DNA of 64,000 bases from Amborella trichopoda. Lineage: Eukaryota > Streptophyta > Magnoliopsida > Amborellales > Amborellaceae. The notes under the pieces were generated by a model that saw only the letters and a list, made by a program, of their open reading frames with translations, did no database searches and had not been told where the DNA came from. Numbering within the stretch: position 1 is the stretch's first letter; each line of letters opens with the position of its first letter. A program made the translations under genes and the position numbers. The stretch lies in the NCBI RefSeq assembly GCF_000471905.2, contig NW_006500178.1, positions 2,296,670-2,360,669 on the forward strand. Reading direction: 5' to 3'. Positions 1 through 11,191 of the stretch are shown in pieces.

Positions 1-224
1 CCAAGATTTTAACTCGAATGCGACCTGCCGGGTCCATTTTTTAACCCATACCTGAATCTATCCCTGATTGGAGGCCCCCCAAAACACAAAAACCTCATTC
101 TTGGTAAATATGAACAAAATCAATTTAATTGATAAAATGAGCCCACTATCCCATTTACTCTTGCCTGCACTTTTGACCATCCACCACATCTCGCAATCCG
201 ACGTTTGTTATTTTCTCGGGCGAG
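1..224. other. AT-rich flank, no gene seen
   Basis: No coding feature is recognisable. The first 70 bases carry GGGTCC and CCTGAATC-type words like those in the hAT-like elements further on, so this may be the tail of a truncated copy; that is only a weak resemblance. Confidence 0.3.
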
Positions 225-665
225 CTTTTCATGGTTCCCCTACAACATAAAACTTATATACTTCTCTCTATCCAACCGTCCATTTTGAGATGGACGGTTG
301 AGATTGTCCCAATCATAATGTCATGTCTCCATACTATTTTATTTTTAATTTTTTTCCTACAAACTATTTTGACACCAAATTTTGGGCTTCAACTCTTCTA
401 TTAAATTCGCAGCAGTAAAAAAAATAAAATAATAAAGTTTGAAGTGGTATTTTCATCACTATATTTTATTGAAAAATTCTTTTTAATATTTGTTTTTAGG
501 TGCATTCCATTGATATGAAGGCACGTACCAAATTTTATATTCACACAATATGTAGAAAAAAAACTAAAAATAAACTACTCAAAGGCGATGGATCTAGATC
601 AAACGGTCATAACTCACTTGATCTAAATTAAAGGGCAAGCACATATCTTCAATGCGGTAGGGGAA
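225..665. mobile_element. MITE family II, copy 1
   Basis: About 440 bp with imperfect terminal inverted repeats: the left end carries TTCCCCTACAACATAAAA and the right end GCGGTAGGGGAAGTAC, the reverse complement of the same motif. The interior has no coding capacity and shares long stretches (CATGTCTCCATACTATTTTA, GGTGCATTCCATTGATATGA) with three other copies in this window. A target-site duplication could not be fixed, so the superfamily is unknown. Confidence 0.6.
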
Positions 666-837
666 GTACAAAAACGCTTCTTACTTTATCATGTTGACAA
701 TATAGAAAAGACGCACATTATCCTTTCATTGGAAGTTGACGATAGTACATGCATGTACTATAAAATACCAAGTTGTATTTGTACTATTTTTGCCTCGACA
801 ACAAATTCTTAGAAAGGATGGGGTTTGCATGAGGGGA

Positions 838-1335
838 AAGGTTTCTATTCTTCCCTTAGAAGTTCTATCCTCCCTTTATCATCAAGCGGTCCAATTTTGA
901 TCTAAAGAGTCATTCACTGTTTGATCTTAGATTCGACGTTTCAAAGTATTTTATTTTTAGTTTTCTTTATACATATTGTATGAATATAAAATTTGGTACG
1001 TGCCATCTTCTCATTGGGGCACACCTATAAAAAAAATTAAAAATAATTTTTCGATAAAATATAATGACCAAAATACCTCTTAAAGCTTTCAAAGGTATTT
1101 TGGTCAGTTTATTTTATTGAAAATATTTTTTTTATATTTTTCGCTAGTGTGAGTTTAATAGAGGAATAGATGTCCAAAAGTTGGTGTCAAAATAGTTTAT
1201 AGAAAAAAAATAAAAATAAAATAGTGTAGAGACGTGACATTATGATTGAGACAATCTTAGCCCTCCATTCAAAATGGACAGTTGGATAAGGCGGAGGATT
1301 GAACTTCTATGCTGCAGGGGAAGCATAGAAAGCAT
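838..1335. mobile_element. MITE family II, copy 2 (opposite orientation)
   Basis: Same family as the element at 225-665 but inverted relative to it, about 175 bp away. The ends read TTTCTATTCTTCCC and GGGGAAGCATAGAAA, an inverted repeat. With the neighbour it makes a large imperfect palindrome of about 1.1 kb. Non-coding. Confidence 0.6.
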
Positions 1336-1625
1336 GCCCGTATATAAGGTGGCCACTTTATATTGTACAAATAAGGCGCACCTCTATATTTTAGGTGCTT
1401 ACTTTATATTATATAAATATGGTGCACCTTTATATTTTAGCTGCTTATAGTTTTGGTGTCAGGAAGGCTTGAAAGTCAACCCTAATTATGAAATTTAAGA
1501 TTCAAATAATGATGTAATCGAGTAGATGTATAAATACTTGAAAATCTTGAAAATAGACAGACCAAATAACATGTTACAAGATGTATTATTTTTAGAACTT
1601 AAACTTCTTTTTTTTATCCTCATTT
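1336..1625. mobile_element. Partial Mutator-like MITE (family I), reverse orientation
   Basis: Resembles the interior of the intact family I elements in reverse: GGCGCACC near the left, then CTTGAAAATCTTGAAAATAG and ACATGTTACAAGATGTATTA. The termini are not complete and no target duplication was found. Old fragment. Confidence 0.4.
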
Positions 1626-1821
1626 GTTGGGAGTTGGTTGGGTGAAAAAAGGGGCAAAAAAATAATATAAATAAAAAAATTGAAGCTTGACTCCTTTTGG
1701 ATTTTTGCCATGCATGAGCGTTATCTCAAGACGATATTTACCCCTTTCAATACGTAAAAGCAATTCATTCTAGGGATACATGAAAACATAAGGGGAGTTT
1801 GAAACCCACAATAGACACCAA

Positions 1822-2056
1822 AGTCGTGAGTTGTTTAGATAGAGAATAGAGAAAAAGGAGTAGAGAGAGATGAGTGTTGTGTTATGCTCTCTCAAATTTT
1901 GAGTTGTTTAGAGAGAGAAATCGTGCAAAACAAGTAGAGAGAGATGAGTGCTTTATTATGCTCTCTGAAATTTTGCATCAGAGTCTTGAGTTATTTAGAG
2001 AGAGAAATGAGTAGAGAGAGATGAGTGCTTTGTTATGCTCTCTAGAATTTTGAAAA
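1822..2056. repeat. Tandem repeat, three units of about 75-85 bp
   Basis: Three imperfect copies beginning near 1824, 1899 and 1984, each containing GAGTTGTTTAGAGAGAGAA, GTAGAGAGAGATGAGTG and TTATGCTCTCT. The units differ in length by small indels. No reading frame runs through them. Confidence 0.7.
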
Positions 2057-2139
2057 GAAAGGTGTGAAAAGAGGTAAAATGTGTGCATTTTACGCCACAA
2101 ATTACTTTAGCAAGTTATTATTATTATTATTATTATTAT

Positions 2140-2337
2140 AGTAATGATCCTATGATACCCTCCCACATTCATGTGTGTAGGACTCTAAAGGATCACCATT
2201 AAATTTAGTACAGATCTCTAGAAAAGTTATCACATTGGTGTAGGAGTAGATTTTTTTAGAGATCTATGTCAAATTTAATAGTGGTCCTTTTAGATCCTAC
2301 ACACATGAGTGTAGGAGGGTCTTATAAGATTATTACT
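2140..2337. mobile_element. MITE family III, copy 1
   Basis: A 198-bp element with inverted repeats of about 70 bp: left end AGTAATGATCCTATGATACC, right end the reverse complement of AGTAATAATCTTATAAGACC. It sits inside a TTA microsatellite, which hides any target duplication. A second copy of the same length lies at 33933-34130. Non-coding. Confidence 0.65.
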
Positions 2338-2780
2338 CTTACTAGTATTATTATTATTGTTATTGTTGTTGCTGCTGCGAAGTTGATTGTTAGGTTCATA
2401 AAATTCCAACCCAAAATTGATATGAAAAATTCTTCCATGGTGTTTGGCTTGAGAGAGCGAATGGACTCTATTGCTGTTGTAAAAGTGTGTAATCTTTTGG
2501 CTTCATAATATTAAGATCACGTGAAAAGTTCACATTAGTTTATTATAATTAGGACGCAGCGAGCCTACATAGTGTAGAAATGCGTGTTTGGCAATAAATA
2601 TGATTAAAAATATAATTTGATCCTAAGTTTAGAGAATACATAATTTGAAGATTATAAATAGTAATTATATTAAAAAAAACATTTGGACCATTAGTTTAGC
2701 TCTGGACCGCATATTGTAGAAATGTGGTCAAACCCGTATGAAACACTTTTTGTTATTATTAATTACCTTAAAAAGAAAAT

Positions 2781-2992
2781 GTATACTATAAGATCATTCC
2801 TTTTTGGTACAAGGATTCAATGACCTACCATTGGATGTGAAATATGATAGGTTAATGTGTATTATAACATTCAAAAAATGTTATTTTGAAGTTTGTGTCT
2901 TCTCAATGACATATCTTTAACTGCTCAATTTCACATTTAACATCTAATAATAATTGTGACCGTCTTATACCACAAATAAATAGTCTTGGTAC
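2781..2992. mobile_element. MITE family IV, copy 1
   Basis: About 210 bp. Left end GTATACTATAAGATCATTCC and a right-hand region with CGTCTTATACCACAAATAA resembling its inverse. The interior (TTGGATGTGAAATATGATAG, TCAATGACATATC) recurs in the copies near 5614, 22143, 28299 and 30222. Confidence 0.5.
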
Positions 2993-3241
2993 ATCTCCAT
3001 ATTATACTATTATACAATTGAGAAGTGAGGATCATAGCAATAAAAGAGAAATATGAGAGGCATTCCAGTAAATCCAAAAAGGGAATATCAAAATAATTGT
3101 AGGTTTTTGGGAGCTTCATATTGCTGGAATACAAAGAAATAAAGGACATTATTAAAGGCAATTTCAATTTCAAAAACAATATCAAATCATGATTAGTCAA
3201 TAACCGAGAATATCTAGGGTCTAATCATTGGTTTTGAGAAA

Positions 3242-3455
3242 ATGGAAGAAGTTAACAACTCACCCACCGTTGTAGTTTTGGGCTTCTTTACAACAAGGGT
3301 AGGAACTGGCCGAGTCTGTACTTGGTTGCCCTTTGCCCTAAGCCCGACCGTAGTCCTTATAGGGCCGGCCCTAACAGGGCCGAAGAGACCCTGGCCAGGG
3401 CTTGGCTCTGATGCTACCAGGGCTGCGCCAGGCCAAATCGGGCCGTTCTTGTTAA
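3242..3455. other. GC-rich segment hosting a younger insertion
   Basis: Markedly GC-rich against its surroundings, with repeated GGGCC and GGCCCT words (AGGGCCGGCCCTAACAGGGC). The same composition resumes after the inserted element at 3456-3823 (GGGCCACGGTGGCTTGGCCC), so this looks like one older repeat interrupted by a younger one. The open frame across it has low-complexity composition and is not taken as a gene. Confidence 0.4.
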
Positions 3456-3823
3456 TAGGGGTGAGAACAGGTCGGATTGGGATCGGATCTGACCAGATTT
3501 GAATTTAGATCCGAATAGTATAAATCAGATCCGGGTTCAAATTGGATCTGGAGGTTCAAATCTAGATCAAGGTTAGAATAGGATACATCGGATCCAGATC
3601 CAGATTTGGATCCGAATAGTACACATTGGATTCGAATCCAGATATGGATCTGAATTATATATATTTATTTTAAAAATATATATAAAATAAAAACTACTAT
3701 TTAAAAAAACTTGGTTGGATTCCAATATGGATCTGGATTTTGGATCCAAATTTTGGGTCCCTGATCCGAATAGGATCTAAAATCCGATTTTCGAATATAG
3801 ATCGGGTCAATTTTCACCCCTAC
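3456..3823. mobile_element. hAT-like MITE rich in GGATCC/GATCCG words
   Basis: Ends are TAGGGGTGAGAAC on the left and TTTTCACCCCTAC on the right, an inverted repeat. Flanks are CTTGTTAA (3448-3455) and CTTGTTCA (3824-3831), an 8-bp target duplication with one mismatch, allowing a one-base end ambiguity; 8 bp is the hAT hallmark. The interior is a run of GATCC, GGATCT and GATCCG permutations around an AT core. Related remnants lie at 35610-35800, 36042-36206 and 57906-58145. Confidence 0.6.
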
Positions 3824-3847
3824 CTTGTTCAAATCTAGCACAAACCT

Positions 3848-3953
3848 AGCCTTTTCATCGGGCCACGGTGGCTTGGCCCTAACCTGGAAAACCCTTATTT
3901 AGCCTTTTCATCGGGCTGTGGTGGCTTGGCCCTAACCTAGAAAACCCTTATTT
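3848..3953. repeat. 53-bp tandem duplication
   Basis: Two adjacent 53-bp units, 3848-3900 and 3901-3953, both beginning AGCCTTTTCATCGGGC and ending ACCCTTATTT, with a few substitutions. Confidence 0.85.
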
Positions 3954-3967
3954 ATTTTCTGAGAGCA

Positions 3968-4033
3968 GGGTGGGGTGCGGTGGGTTGGCGGCGGGGGTGG
4001 CGGGGCCAGCGGCGGGGGGGGGGGGGGCGGGTC
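3968..4033 (+). other. Guanine-rich tract with G-quadruplex potential
   Basis: Almost pure G and T with more than four G-runs of three or more bases and ending in a homopolymer of about 14 G. The arrangement meets the usual G3+N1-7 rule for an intramolecular quadruplex on the plus strand. The homopolymer length may be unreliable. Confidence 0.6.
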
Positions 4034-4039
4034 CGTTCC

Positions 4040-4740
4040 ATGGCCCGGACTTAGAATAGTAGAATTGATTGATGGAAACAAAAAGGTCAGTATTCCAAAT
4101 CATGAAGAAAGTTAAGTGCCCCATAATTTAGACTCTCTGCAAAATATCAAGAAAGCCGAGAGTGAGTCGTAGCTGATATCGTCTCTTGCCTTCGCTTTTG
4201 ACGCTTCCCCACATTTCTCAGTCCAAAATTTCGTTTGGACACAAGTGACATAGACAAGTCACGATATTCTTTTGTTGGATGGATATTGTATAGGCACACA
4301 TTGACTTACTTTTTACAAATGTGCACGCAGTACACAACCTACTACTACTATTGCTTCTAGAACTTTGAAACCCTAATCCGATATAGTACATTCCTCTTGT
4401 TTTAAATCTAACCCAAAACCCTAGGAATGGACAATATGGAACCATAGGCCCAGTTGCCCTTTTTGACTCTCATCATTTATTTATTTTTCTCCCATCAAGG
4501 AAAAACCCTAATTTAATGGAATGAGATGTCATCCACAATGGCTCCAACTTTGATGTTCTAAAACTCGCAGGTGAAATTTGACTCAAACCCAATCCCCCAG
4601 ATTTCAGTAGTGTTGGGTTTTTTTATTTCTTTAAATACGGAAACAAATTCAATGGTAGATGGGTGTTCTAAAACTCTATGATGGAGCAGCTCGATAATAA
4701 ATTCCACATGAAAACAGAGTCATATGTGGTCGTGGAGAAA
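4040..4740. other. Intergenic, nothing recognised
   Basis: AT-rich, with no homology-like frame, no terminal repeats and no RNA gene visible. Short open frames on both strands have no recognisable motif. Confidence 0.4.
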
Positions 4741-4754
4741 TCTTGAAGTTATTG

Positions 4755-5056
4755 ACCTTTTTCTGGTATGAGAGAGAAAGAGGGATGATGGTGGTGGCAG
4801 AAATTGTAGAGTGAGAATCATTATTGAAGGAAGTTATTGACTTTTTCCTGGTATGAGAGGCCAAGAGGGATGAAGGTGCTGGAAGAAATTGGACTTTTTC
4901 CTGCCATGAGAGATAAAGAGGATGAAGATGCTGGAAGAAATTGGACTTTTTCCTGGTATGAGAGAGAAAGAGGGATAAAGGTGCTGGAAGAAATTGGAAT
5001 TTTTCCTGGTTTGAGAGAGAAAGAGGGATGATGGTGCTGGAAGAAATTGGGAAGAG
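4755..5056. repeat. Minisatellite of about 53 bp, five units
   Basis: Units start near 4755, 4838, 4892, 4945 and 4997 and share GACTTTTTCCTGGTATGAG, AAAGAGGGAT and GGTGCTGGAAGAAATTG. Because the unit is close to a multiple of three it creates repetitive open frames on both strands (64 and 154 codons); these lack any family signature and are a by-product of the repeat. Confidence 0.8.
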
Positions 5057-5613
5057 AGAGAGATCGGGGGAACTGGTTCTTTTGTTTCCCTCTAAAGGTA
5101 TCGGTGTAAGAAAAATCGAGCGGTTCAAATTCTCTACCAAGTTAGATCGGAATTAGTCATTGGTTCGGTTCTTGTTTTGGCCCGTTTTGGTGAACTCGTA
5201 GGGTATTTTTTAAAAAATTATATAAAATATCAAAAAATAAGGGATTTTGTTTATAATGTATTTTTAAATGTTTTTCATTATTTTGGTAAAGATTGTAAAT
5301 TGTTTTTGCGATTAATACTTATTCTACATTTTCCATCTTTTTTTAAAAAAAATCCAAAATACCCTTGGGCACAAATCATTTTGTAAAATCCCTTCTTTTA
5401 ACTAATTTTCAACTTTTGCTTTGTTGAAAAATACTTTAAATATATTTTTCATATTTTATTAAATTATTTTTTTATTTTTTTAATATTTTTGTGACCGCCC
5501 TGGACAAGCCCGGTTAGGCCGATTGAACAGGCTAGTTTGCCAATTAGTATCGAGTAACTGCTTCGGCCCCGTGTCTAGTTAGTTGTTCCTATTCGATTTT
5601 TCCTACACTAGAT
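5057..5613. other. AT-rich spacer
   Basis: Mostly A/T runs. At 5490-5575 there is a short GC-rich patch (GACAAGCCCGGTTAGGCC) reminiscent of element ends elsewhere, but no partner end was found. Confidence 0.35.
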
Positions 5614-5836
5614 TGTATAATATAATATCATTTACTTTTGGTATAAGGAAGTCTTAATCATTTTTAGCCATTAGATGTGAAATTCGATAGATTGAAGTGC
5701 ATCATAAAACTTGATAACTTTTGTTTTGGACTTTAGGCCTAGTCAATAACATATCCACAACCACCATATTTCATAAGTAATGTTTAAAGGTGGTTTTGCT
5801 CTCCTTATACCAAAAGCAAATAATCCTATTGTATAC
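5614..5836. mobile_element. MITE family IV, copy 2
   Basis: About 223 bp with clear inverted ends: ACTTTTGGTATAAGGA on the left and TCCTTATACCAAAAGC on the right, bounded by GTATAATA and GTATAC. The interior shares AGATGTGAAATTCGATAG with the other copies. Best-preserved copy of the family here. Confidence 0.6.
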
Positions 5837-8786
5837 ATTACCATTATTTAAAAAAGGTGGTTAAAATCCCTTACAAAATTATTACAAGTTTACCTTTTAC
5901 TTTTCATTTTCAATGAGAAACTTCCTCAAAAAGTATCTTCAAAGTACCCAAATTGCTCATGGGTTGGAAACCATGAACAAGTTAGGGCATTTCAACAAAT
6001 TGACCTACATAAGAGGTCCCCATCAAATGACAATAGCAGCCCTGCTTTTAAAAAAATATTCATGTATGTCCAAGGTTTCCAAACTCTAAATAAAGGCAAA
6101 TTGAGCATTTTTAAAATATTTATAGGAGGTACCTGAATGAAATAAAATTTAAAACTTGAATTATCTATTATTAAATCATATACTTTGGCTGCCTTATGAT
6201 TTTGTATGGGCTTTTGACCCTTAAATGTTGTTTTCTCCTTCTTTTTGTTTGCATCATAGTATGTTGACTTGTAAACACTAGAATTGTAAACAGTATGATA
6301 CATATATTTTTGTTTATTTCGATACATATATTTTGGTTTATTTCTTTCTTACAGGGATTTTTGCTTAATCCTTTGATAATGCATGGATGCGAATGCATGC
6401 AACTTGGGCTACACGAATCATGGTATAGTATCCTTGATTAAAAGAGGTGTTAGATGCCCCTTTGTGGTTGTTACTCTTTACAACTTCATTGCAATAACCT
6501 TTCTATATGTGAGCATGCCATAGCTTAGGGCATGAAATGTTGGATTTCTAACGCCATTAAAAACCTTATGAGAGCTTATAATCAAATATCTGATACAATT
6601 AAACATAAATAAGTAGAAGTGCGATCATTTGTGAATCACGATAGGCAAATACTATTTACCAATGCTCAGCCTAGGCTTGACGTGCTAGGGCAGTCGTGTT
6701 GAAAAACCTCTATTATCTAGGCATAGAACAAAACTGATTAGGGTTTATAGGTTATCCATTGATGATTCGGAGTTGCTCAAAGGAGTGAGCAAGTGACTAT
6801 ATGACCCTTATATGTAATGGTTGGCCTTTAAAGACAAGGGCTAAAGCCTCATCAGTGAACCATCACGTGGCATGTGAATATGATAGCCATCGCGGGAAAG
6901 CAAGACACCATTAAAGGTTCAACCTGTACATGTGCGAGTGATTACCCTTATGTACCATTGAGTTGTGGTTGCATCCGGTCTTGATGACTATGAGTTCGTT
7001 TTTAAAAAAAAACTTGTAATCCATAGTTGAAGATTATGTCCCATTATCTATTGGCTGGTCTTAGTAGCCCAAACATGAACTTCTGCAGTGGTCTATGGGT
7101 TATGGGAACTACTAGGCTAGTTTGAGAAAACAAGTGTGGATTATAGTTCATATTAGAAAATGGCGTGCTTCAGACTTATTAATTCCTAAATATAGAGGAT
7201 CTTATTCCCATCAAAATAATTTGATTTTATTTATTTTGGTATTAATTGATTTTTAGAATGATTATTTAAAGTTTTATATATTTTTGGATATTTTATTTTT
7301 GTAAAATGAATTATAAAATTAAAAAATATTCAATTTTCAATATTTAAATATTTAAGAGAAAAAATAAAATATATTTCACATCTTCTAAAAGTTTATTTTA
7401 TATTTTCAAATATCAAACATGTATGGAGGGTCCATGGGGGCCTACCATTATCTCTTTTAGGATTAGCCTGGGGCCCACCCATGGTTACATAGGTGGCACA
7501 CCCCTACTTAAGGAGGGAAGTCCTCTTTTGCCTTGTTTTGAAGATATTTGTTTTAAGCTATTAACTTGTTGACTAAGTCAAGTGAAAAACAAAATAGGTT
7601 ATGTGAGTCCAAAAGAGATTAGGATTTCTAATAGAGATATGCTTTAAGGAGTTCAACTTCTAAAAGGACTATAATTAAGTAAAGAGATGATACTTTACTC
7701 ATCTTTTATTTGATAGGATACAGGTTTAAGAATGATTCTGCATCATCCTTTGAATCATGATGGCTGATCTAAAAAATGAATGACTCAAATCTCTCACCCC
7801 ACTTGTCTCCTAAGATCAATAGGACTTGATCAATTTATAGAATGATTATCTTCAAAGAAACCCTCACCCTGAAAAGTCTATAACTAGGGGCCCCCTTACA
7901 ATCTCATTCTCTACTGAAAAATTCTCTCTCTCTATGCTCTCTAGGGTGGCACGCCACCTTCAGGAATATACTTCTCTCTCTATCTCCAAGGTCTCATCTC
8001 TCTAATAAGAGAGATAGGGGGCACAACCCCCAAAAAGGACCAAAAAAGTGGGCACGTCGCACTCATGAAATATTGCCTAAGGTATTGAAGCCTAGACTTG
8101 ACCCATATAGTTTCTTGCTCTCATATTTAGTACAGTGGTTTATTCAGAGCTTTTTTATATTTAGAAGATCCAAGAAAGCCCATTGATCCCATGCACTGTT
8201 GGAGGATGGAGATCCGTTGTGGTGTGTTTTAAGTCTGGCTGATATAATCTTTGGGCATCTTTATTTTATATTTTTCAATCCACGTATTTCTTGTACTTTC
8301 TATTTCCCATAGCTTTATGTTATTTTTTATCATTCAATAAAAAAAAGTTGCAATTAAATGCAGCAAGTGAGAATCAATTTATTTATTTAATCTTTTCTTT
8401 TGAGATAAATTTATTGTAATTGGACCATTGTACATGTTCTAGTCAGTATAAGAAATAAAAATTAAAAGTTATATATACCGTACTAGATCATATTGTCCTA
8501 CTTTCATGATAAATCATAAAATAAATAATAATCTTAATAATGTGAGGTTCAATCTTTATCATTTAGTCGAAAAAGTTTTTTGGGGCTGATATTTATCAAA
8601 AGCAATGAAGACTCAGTAGTAGCTACAGATGTTGCTTCCTCAATGTGTGATTCATGACTAGAGTTGAATGAATCTTAACTTGTTTGAATTATTTTTGGTG
8701 ATTTTATGTGGCAAAAACATCATTTTCTACCTATGTCCCAACATTTTGACAACAAGAAATGCTAAATAATAAAACGGAAATGTTTT
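5837..8786. other. Long non-genic stretch, possible LTR remnant
   Basis: No gene or RNA is recognised in 2.9 kb. At 7860-8060 a CTATAAC word precedes CT-rich leader-like sequence with repeated CTCTCTCTATG blocks, like the R/U5 part of a plant LTR, but no partner LTR or primer site was found, so the assignment is weak. Confidence 0.3.
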
Positions 8787-9060
8787 CATTCTGCTACACT
8801 AGAAATTTCACTCAAAAAGGGAGAAACGTATTTACAGGGTTTCGTTTAACCCCAAAATTTCAGTCCTAGGGAGAAACTTGTCTATGGGGATTTCTTTGAC
8901 TCCAAAACTTACGATATCCATTTTCAAATAACAATTTAGAAAGAAAAATGAGTCGCATGTGTACATGTGCTCCACTAATAAATATATGGCACTGGAGCAT
9001 ACCTTTAAGTGAAGCAGATAGCCTCCGGTTTTAAGAGACTCTGGGAGCAAACCATATCCT
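8787..9060. mobile_element. Possible CACTA transposon end
   Basis: Starts TACACTAGAAATTTCACTC, close to the CACTA-type terminus, followed by repeated short blocks AGGGAGAAACGT and AGGGAGAAACTTG with GGATTTCTTTGAC like the subterminal repeats of CACTA (En/Spm) elements. No second terminus, target duplication or transposase was seen. Confidence 0.3.
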
Positions 9061-9061
9061 T

Positions 9062-9235
9062 TCTTTTCTTGTGTTATAATCCATGAGCAATATGTGCGTT
9101 CATGGGCCTTGCTTTTGCATAGTTGTTGGGGATTTTTTTTTCATTCCTAATTTGCTCAAATTAAGCCCTACATAAAACTCTCCCAAGGATTTAACAATTA
9201 TACTCCAAAAATCAGATAAAATAGAAAGGGCTAGT
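9062..9235. repeat. Duplicated block A, left part
   Basis: Matches 20938-21090: both contain GGCCTTGCTTTTGCAT, then GGGGATTTTT, and TATACTCCAAAAATC. The match stops where the Copia element begins at 9236; the block resumes near 19530. See the finding on the split tandem duplication. Confidence 0.7.
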
Positions 9236-9633
9236 TGTTAGGTTCGATGGATGAAAAATCAGCAATGGTTTATAACATTCACAGCTATTGTGCATTCATA
9301 TCAATATAAACAAGTAATGTAAATTATACAATATCAAAACAAGAACATGGAATGAAAAATTTAGCAACATGAATTCACAGAGTACAAAGATTTAATATGG
9401 TTCAACCACAAAATGTGACCTACATCTACAGGAGAATGACCTGAAGCTGTACTTACTGATTTGAGAAGATTACAAGGTGAAATCGAGCTCAAATCATCAA
9501 TTTCTAGTAGCCCTTTCTCACTCTAAATAGAGCCTAAAAACAAAACACCAAAATCACCCAAAAATTGGTTTTCTTTGACACTTTCTCTCACTAAAATATA
9601 ACATATAACAAACCCATAATGGACTCAAGATTT
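9236..9633 (-). repeat. Copia 1 3' LTR, part 1
   Basis: Aligns with 15518-15915: both begin TGTT(A/C)GGTTC and share TGGTTCAACC/TGGTTCAGCC and GACACTTTCTCTC. The alignment breaks at 9634, where a foreign Copia piece begins, and resumes at 11192. Confidence 0.85.
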
Positions 9634-10059
9634 TGTTGGGTAGCTAAATCACCATACTCATATTTTCTTCTAAAGATTAGGGTTTGGGAATAGAAAATTG
9701 ACTATATTGAGATACAAGAAAGTGATATCTTTATAAGAGAGTGAAGGAGGATATAATACCCATCCTTTGAAGATCACCTCTTTGGGGGTTATGAGAATAG
9801 ATCTCCAATATGGAGATGGGTCTCCAAGAGAGAGAGACATACCCTCCGAAAGAGAAGCGGTATTCCCATAAGTTTTGGGTTAGTTAACTTCCACTTCTAA
9901 AGAGAAAAAATATCTATGTTTATCTCAAGGTTACCTTTCCCATAGTAGTATTGTGGTGGAAAAGAAGATGTTAATTGACGATGTTGCTCGGTCTGGAGAG
10001 CGGGTTTAGAAAGGAAGATTGATGATGGTCTTTTACGATGTTTAGATATAAGTATTATC

Positions 10060-10476
10060 ACTTATAATCCAAAACTGCAATCTTTATTGTGATAGTGGAT
10101 TTCTAGTTGGAAGTCGATCTTACAAACCATTGTTGTCTTATCTACGATTGAAGCAGAATACATGGTTGTTACTGAGGCAGTAAAAGAAGTCATTGGGCTT
10201 AGATGACTTGTACGCAATTTGGGATTACGACATGATGAAACTGTCATTTATTGTGACAGTCATAGTACAATACATTTGGCGAAGAACCAAGTATATCATG
10301 CAATGACAAAGCATATTGATGTCAGATACCATTTTATTCGTGAGAACATAGCTGAAGGTGATATCTTGTTATTGAAAATTGACACCAAAGAGAATGTCGC
10401 AGATATGTTGACAAAGCCGGTTCCATTGCAGAAGTTCAAGCTACGCTTGGACTTGACTAATGTGTTGCCCAAGTAA
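10060..10476 (+). pseudogene. Copia RNase H fragment (C-terminal end of pol)
   Basis: Recognisable RNase H end of a Copia polyprotein: STIEAEYMV, then after a stop at codon level DETVIYCDSHSTIHLAKNQ, KHIDVRYHFIRE and KENVADMLTKPVP. This segment removes the RNA strand during reverse transcription. Only about 130 codons remain, with a stop after VIGLR and a run-in stop near 10082. The true stop at 10474-10476 precedes the purine tract of its 3' LTR, the expected order. Confidence 0.85.
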
Positions 10477-10540
10477 GCCCCTGTGGAGGCACGTGTGGAG
10501 AAGACTGTCGATAAGAATTTCTTTTAGTAAGGTGGAGATT

Positions 10541-11191
10541 TGTTAATATTTATCTTGATTTCTTGAATCCCTAATTTTAAGGGATTGGTTTCCTCTAATT
10601 TAGGTTTCATGGGTAGAGCCTATTATTTAGGATCTAAGTTTATGAATAAGTCGTACTTGGATTAGGATAGAGCCTTAGGTCCACATGGATAGGGATAAAG
10701 TTTCTTGTTGATAAAGTTATGAAAGTTGAGATTGGTTTGACGTACTTTTTTTTTTGGGCTTTATTCTCTCTATAGAAAGACGCTTTTTTAGAGAGAGAAA
10801 GTATATGTGGAAAAGTGGGCCATACATAGGTGCACTTTTGGATTTGTCATCTCTCTACGAGAGAAAAAGTGCATAGAGAAAAATAGAAATAATCTTTTAG
10901 GGGTTTTGCAGAGAGAGAAAATTGTAGAGAAGAAGGCTTTGTAGGAGATTGAATCTCTGGTTCTCAAGTAAGTTGCCTTGTAAATTTTTTTCTTTGATTT
11001 AGTAAAAAAAAATATCGATTGTCTTCGCCCGTGGATGTAGTCACAATTGTGACGAACCACATAAATCTTGGTGTTTTTTTTCTGTTGTTTATTACCTGCT
11101 TTATTTTTGTTGTAGTTTTTTTCAATTCTTTTTTTCGTACTTTATTTGTCAAAAATCAACCCATTTGGGTTTAGATCTTCCACGTACAACA
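10541..11191 (+). repeat. 3' LTR of the nested Copia fragment
   Basis: Starts TGTTAATATTTATC directly after the purine tract and ends TACAACA. Contains CT/GA-rich leader-like sequence (10765-10925). No 5' partner LTR was recognised in the window. Confidence 0.6.

Larger units (their letters stand above)
9634..11191 (+). mobile_element. 3' part of another Copia nested in the Copia 1 LTR
   Basis: Interrupts the 3' LTR of Copia 1; the host LTR sequence continues on both sides. It carries the end of a pol ORF, a purine-rich AAGGTGGAGATT, then an LTR beginning TGTTAATATT at 10541 and ending ACAACA at 11191. The 9634-10050 stretch starts TGTTGGG but does not visibly match the 3' LTR, so the 5' side is truncated or unrelated. 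Putative target duplications GATTT and GCGTT match poorly. Confidence 0.6.

Noticed and set aside
3242..3502. 86-codon frame in GC-rich DNA
   Set aside because: It crosses into the hAT-like MITE at 3456 and has repeat composition; no conserved motif.
4676..5140. 154-codon open frame on the minus strand
   Set aside because: It is produced by the 53-bp minisatellite; Ser/Leu/Pro-rich repeats with no family motif and no splice or promoter context.
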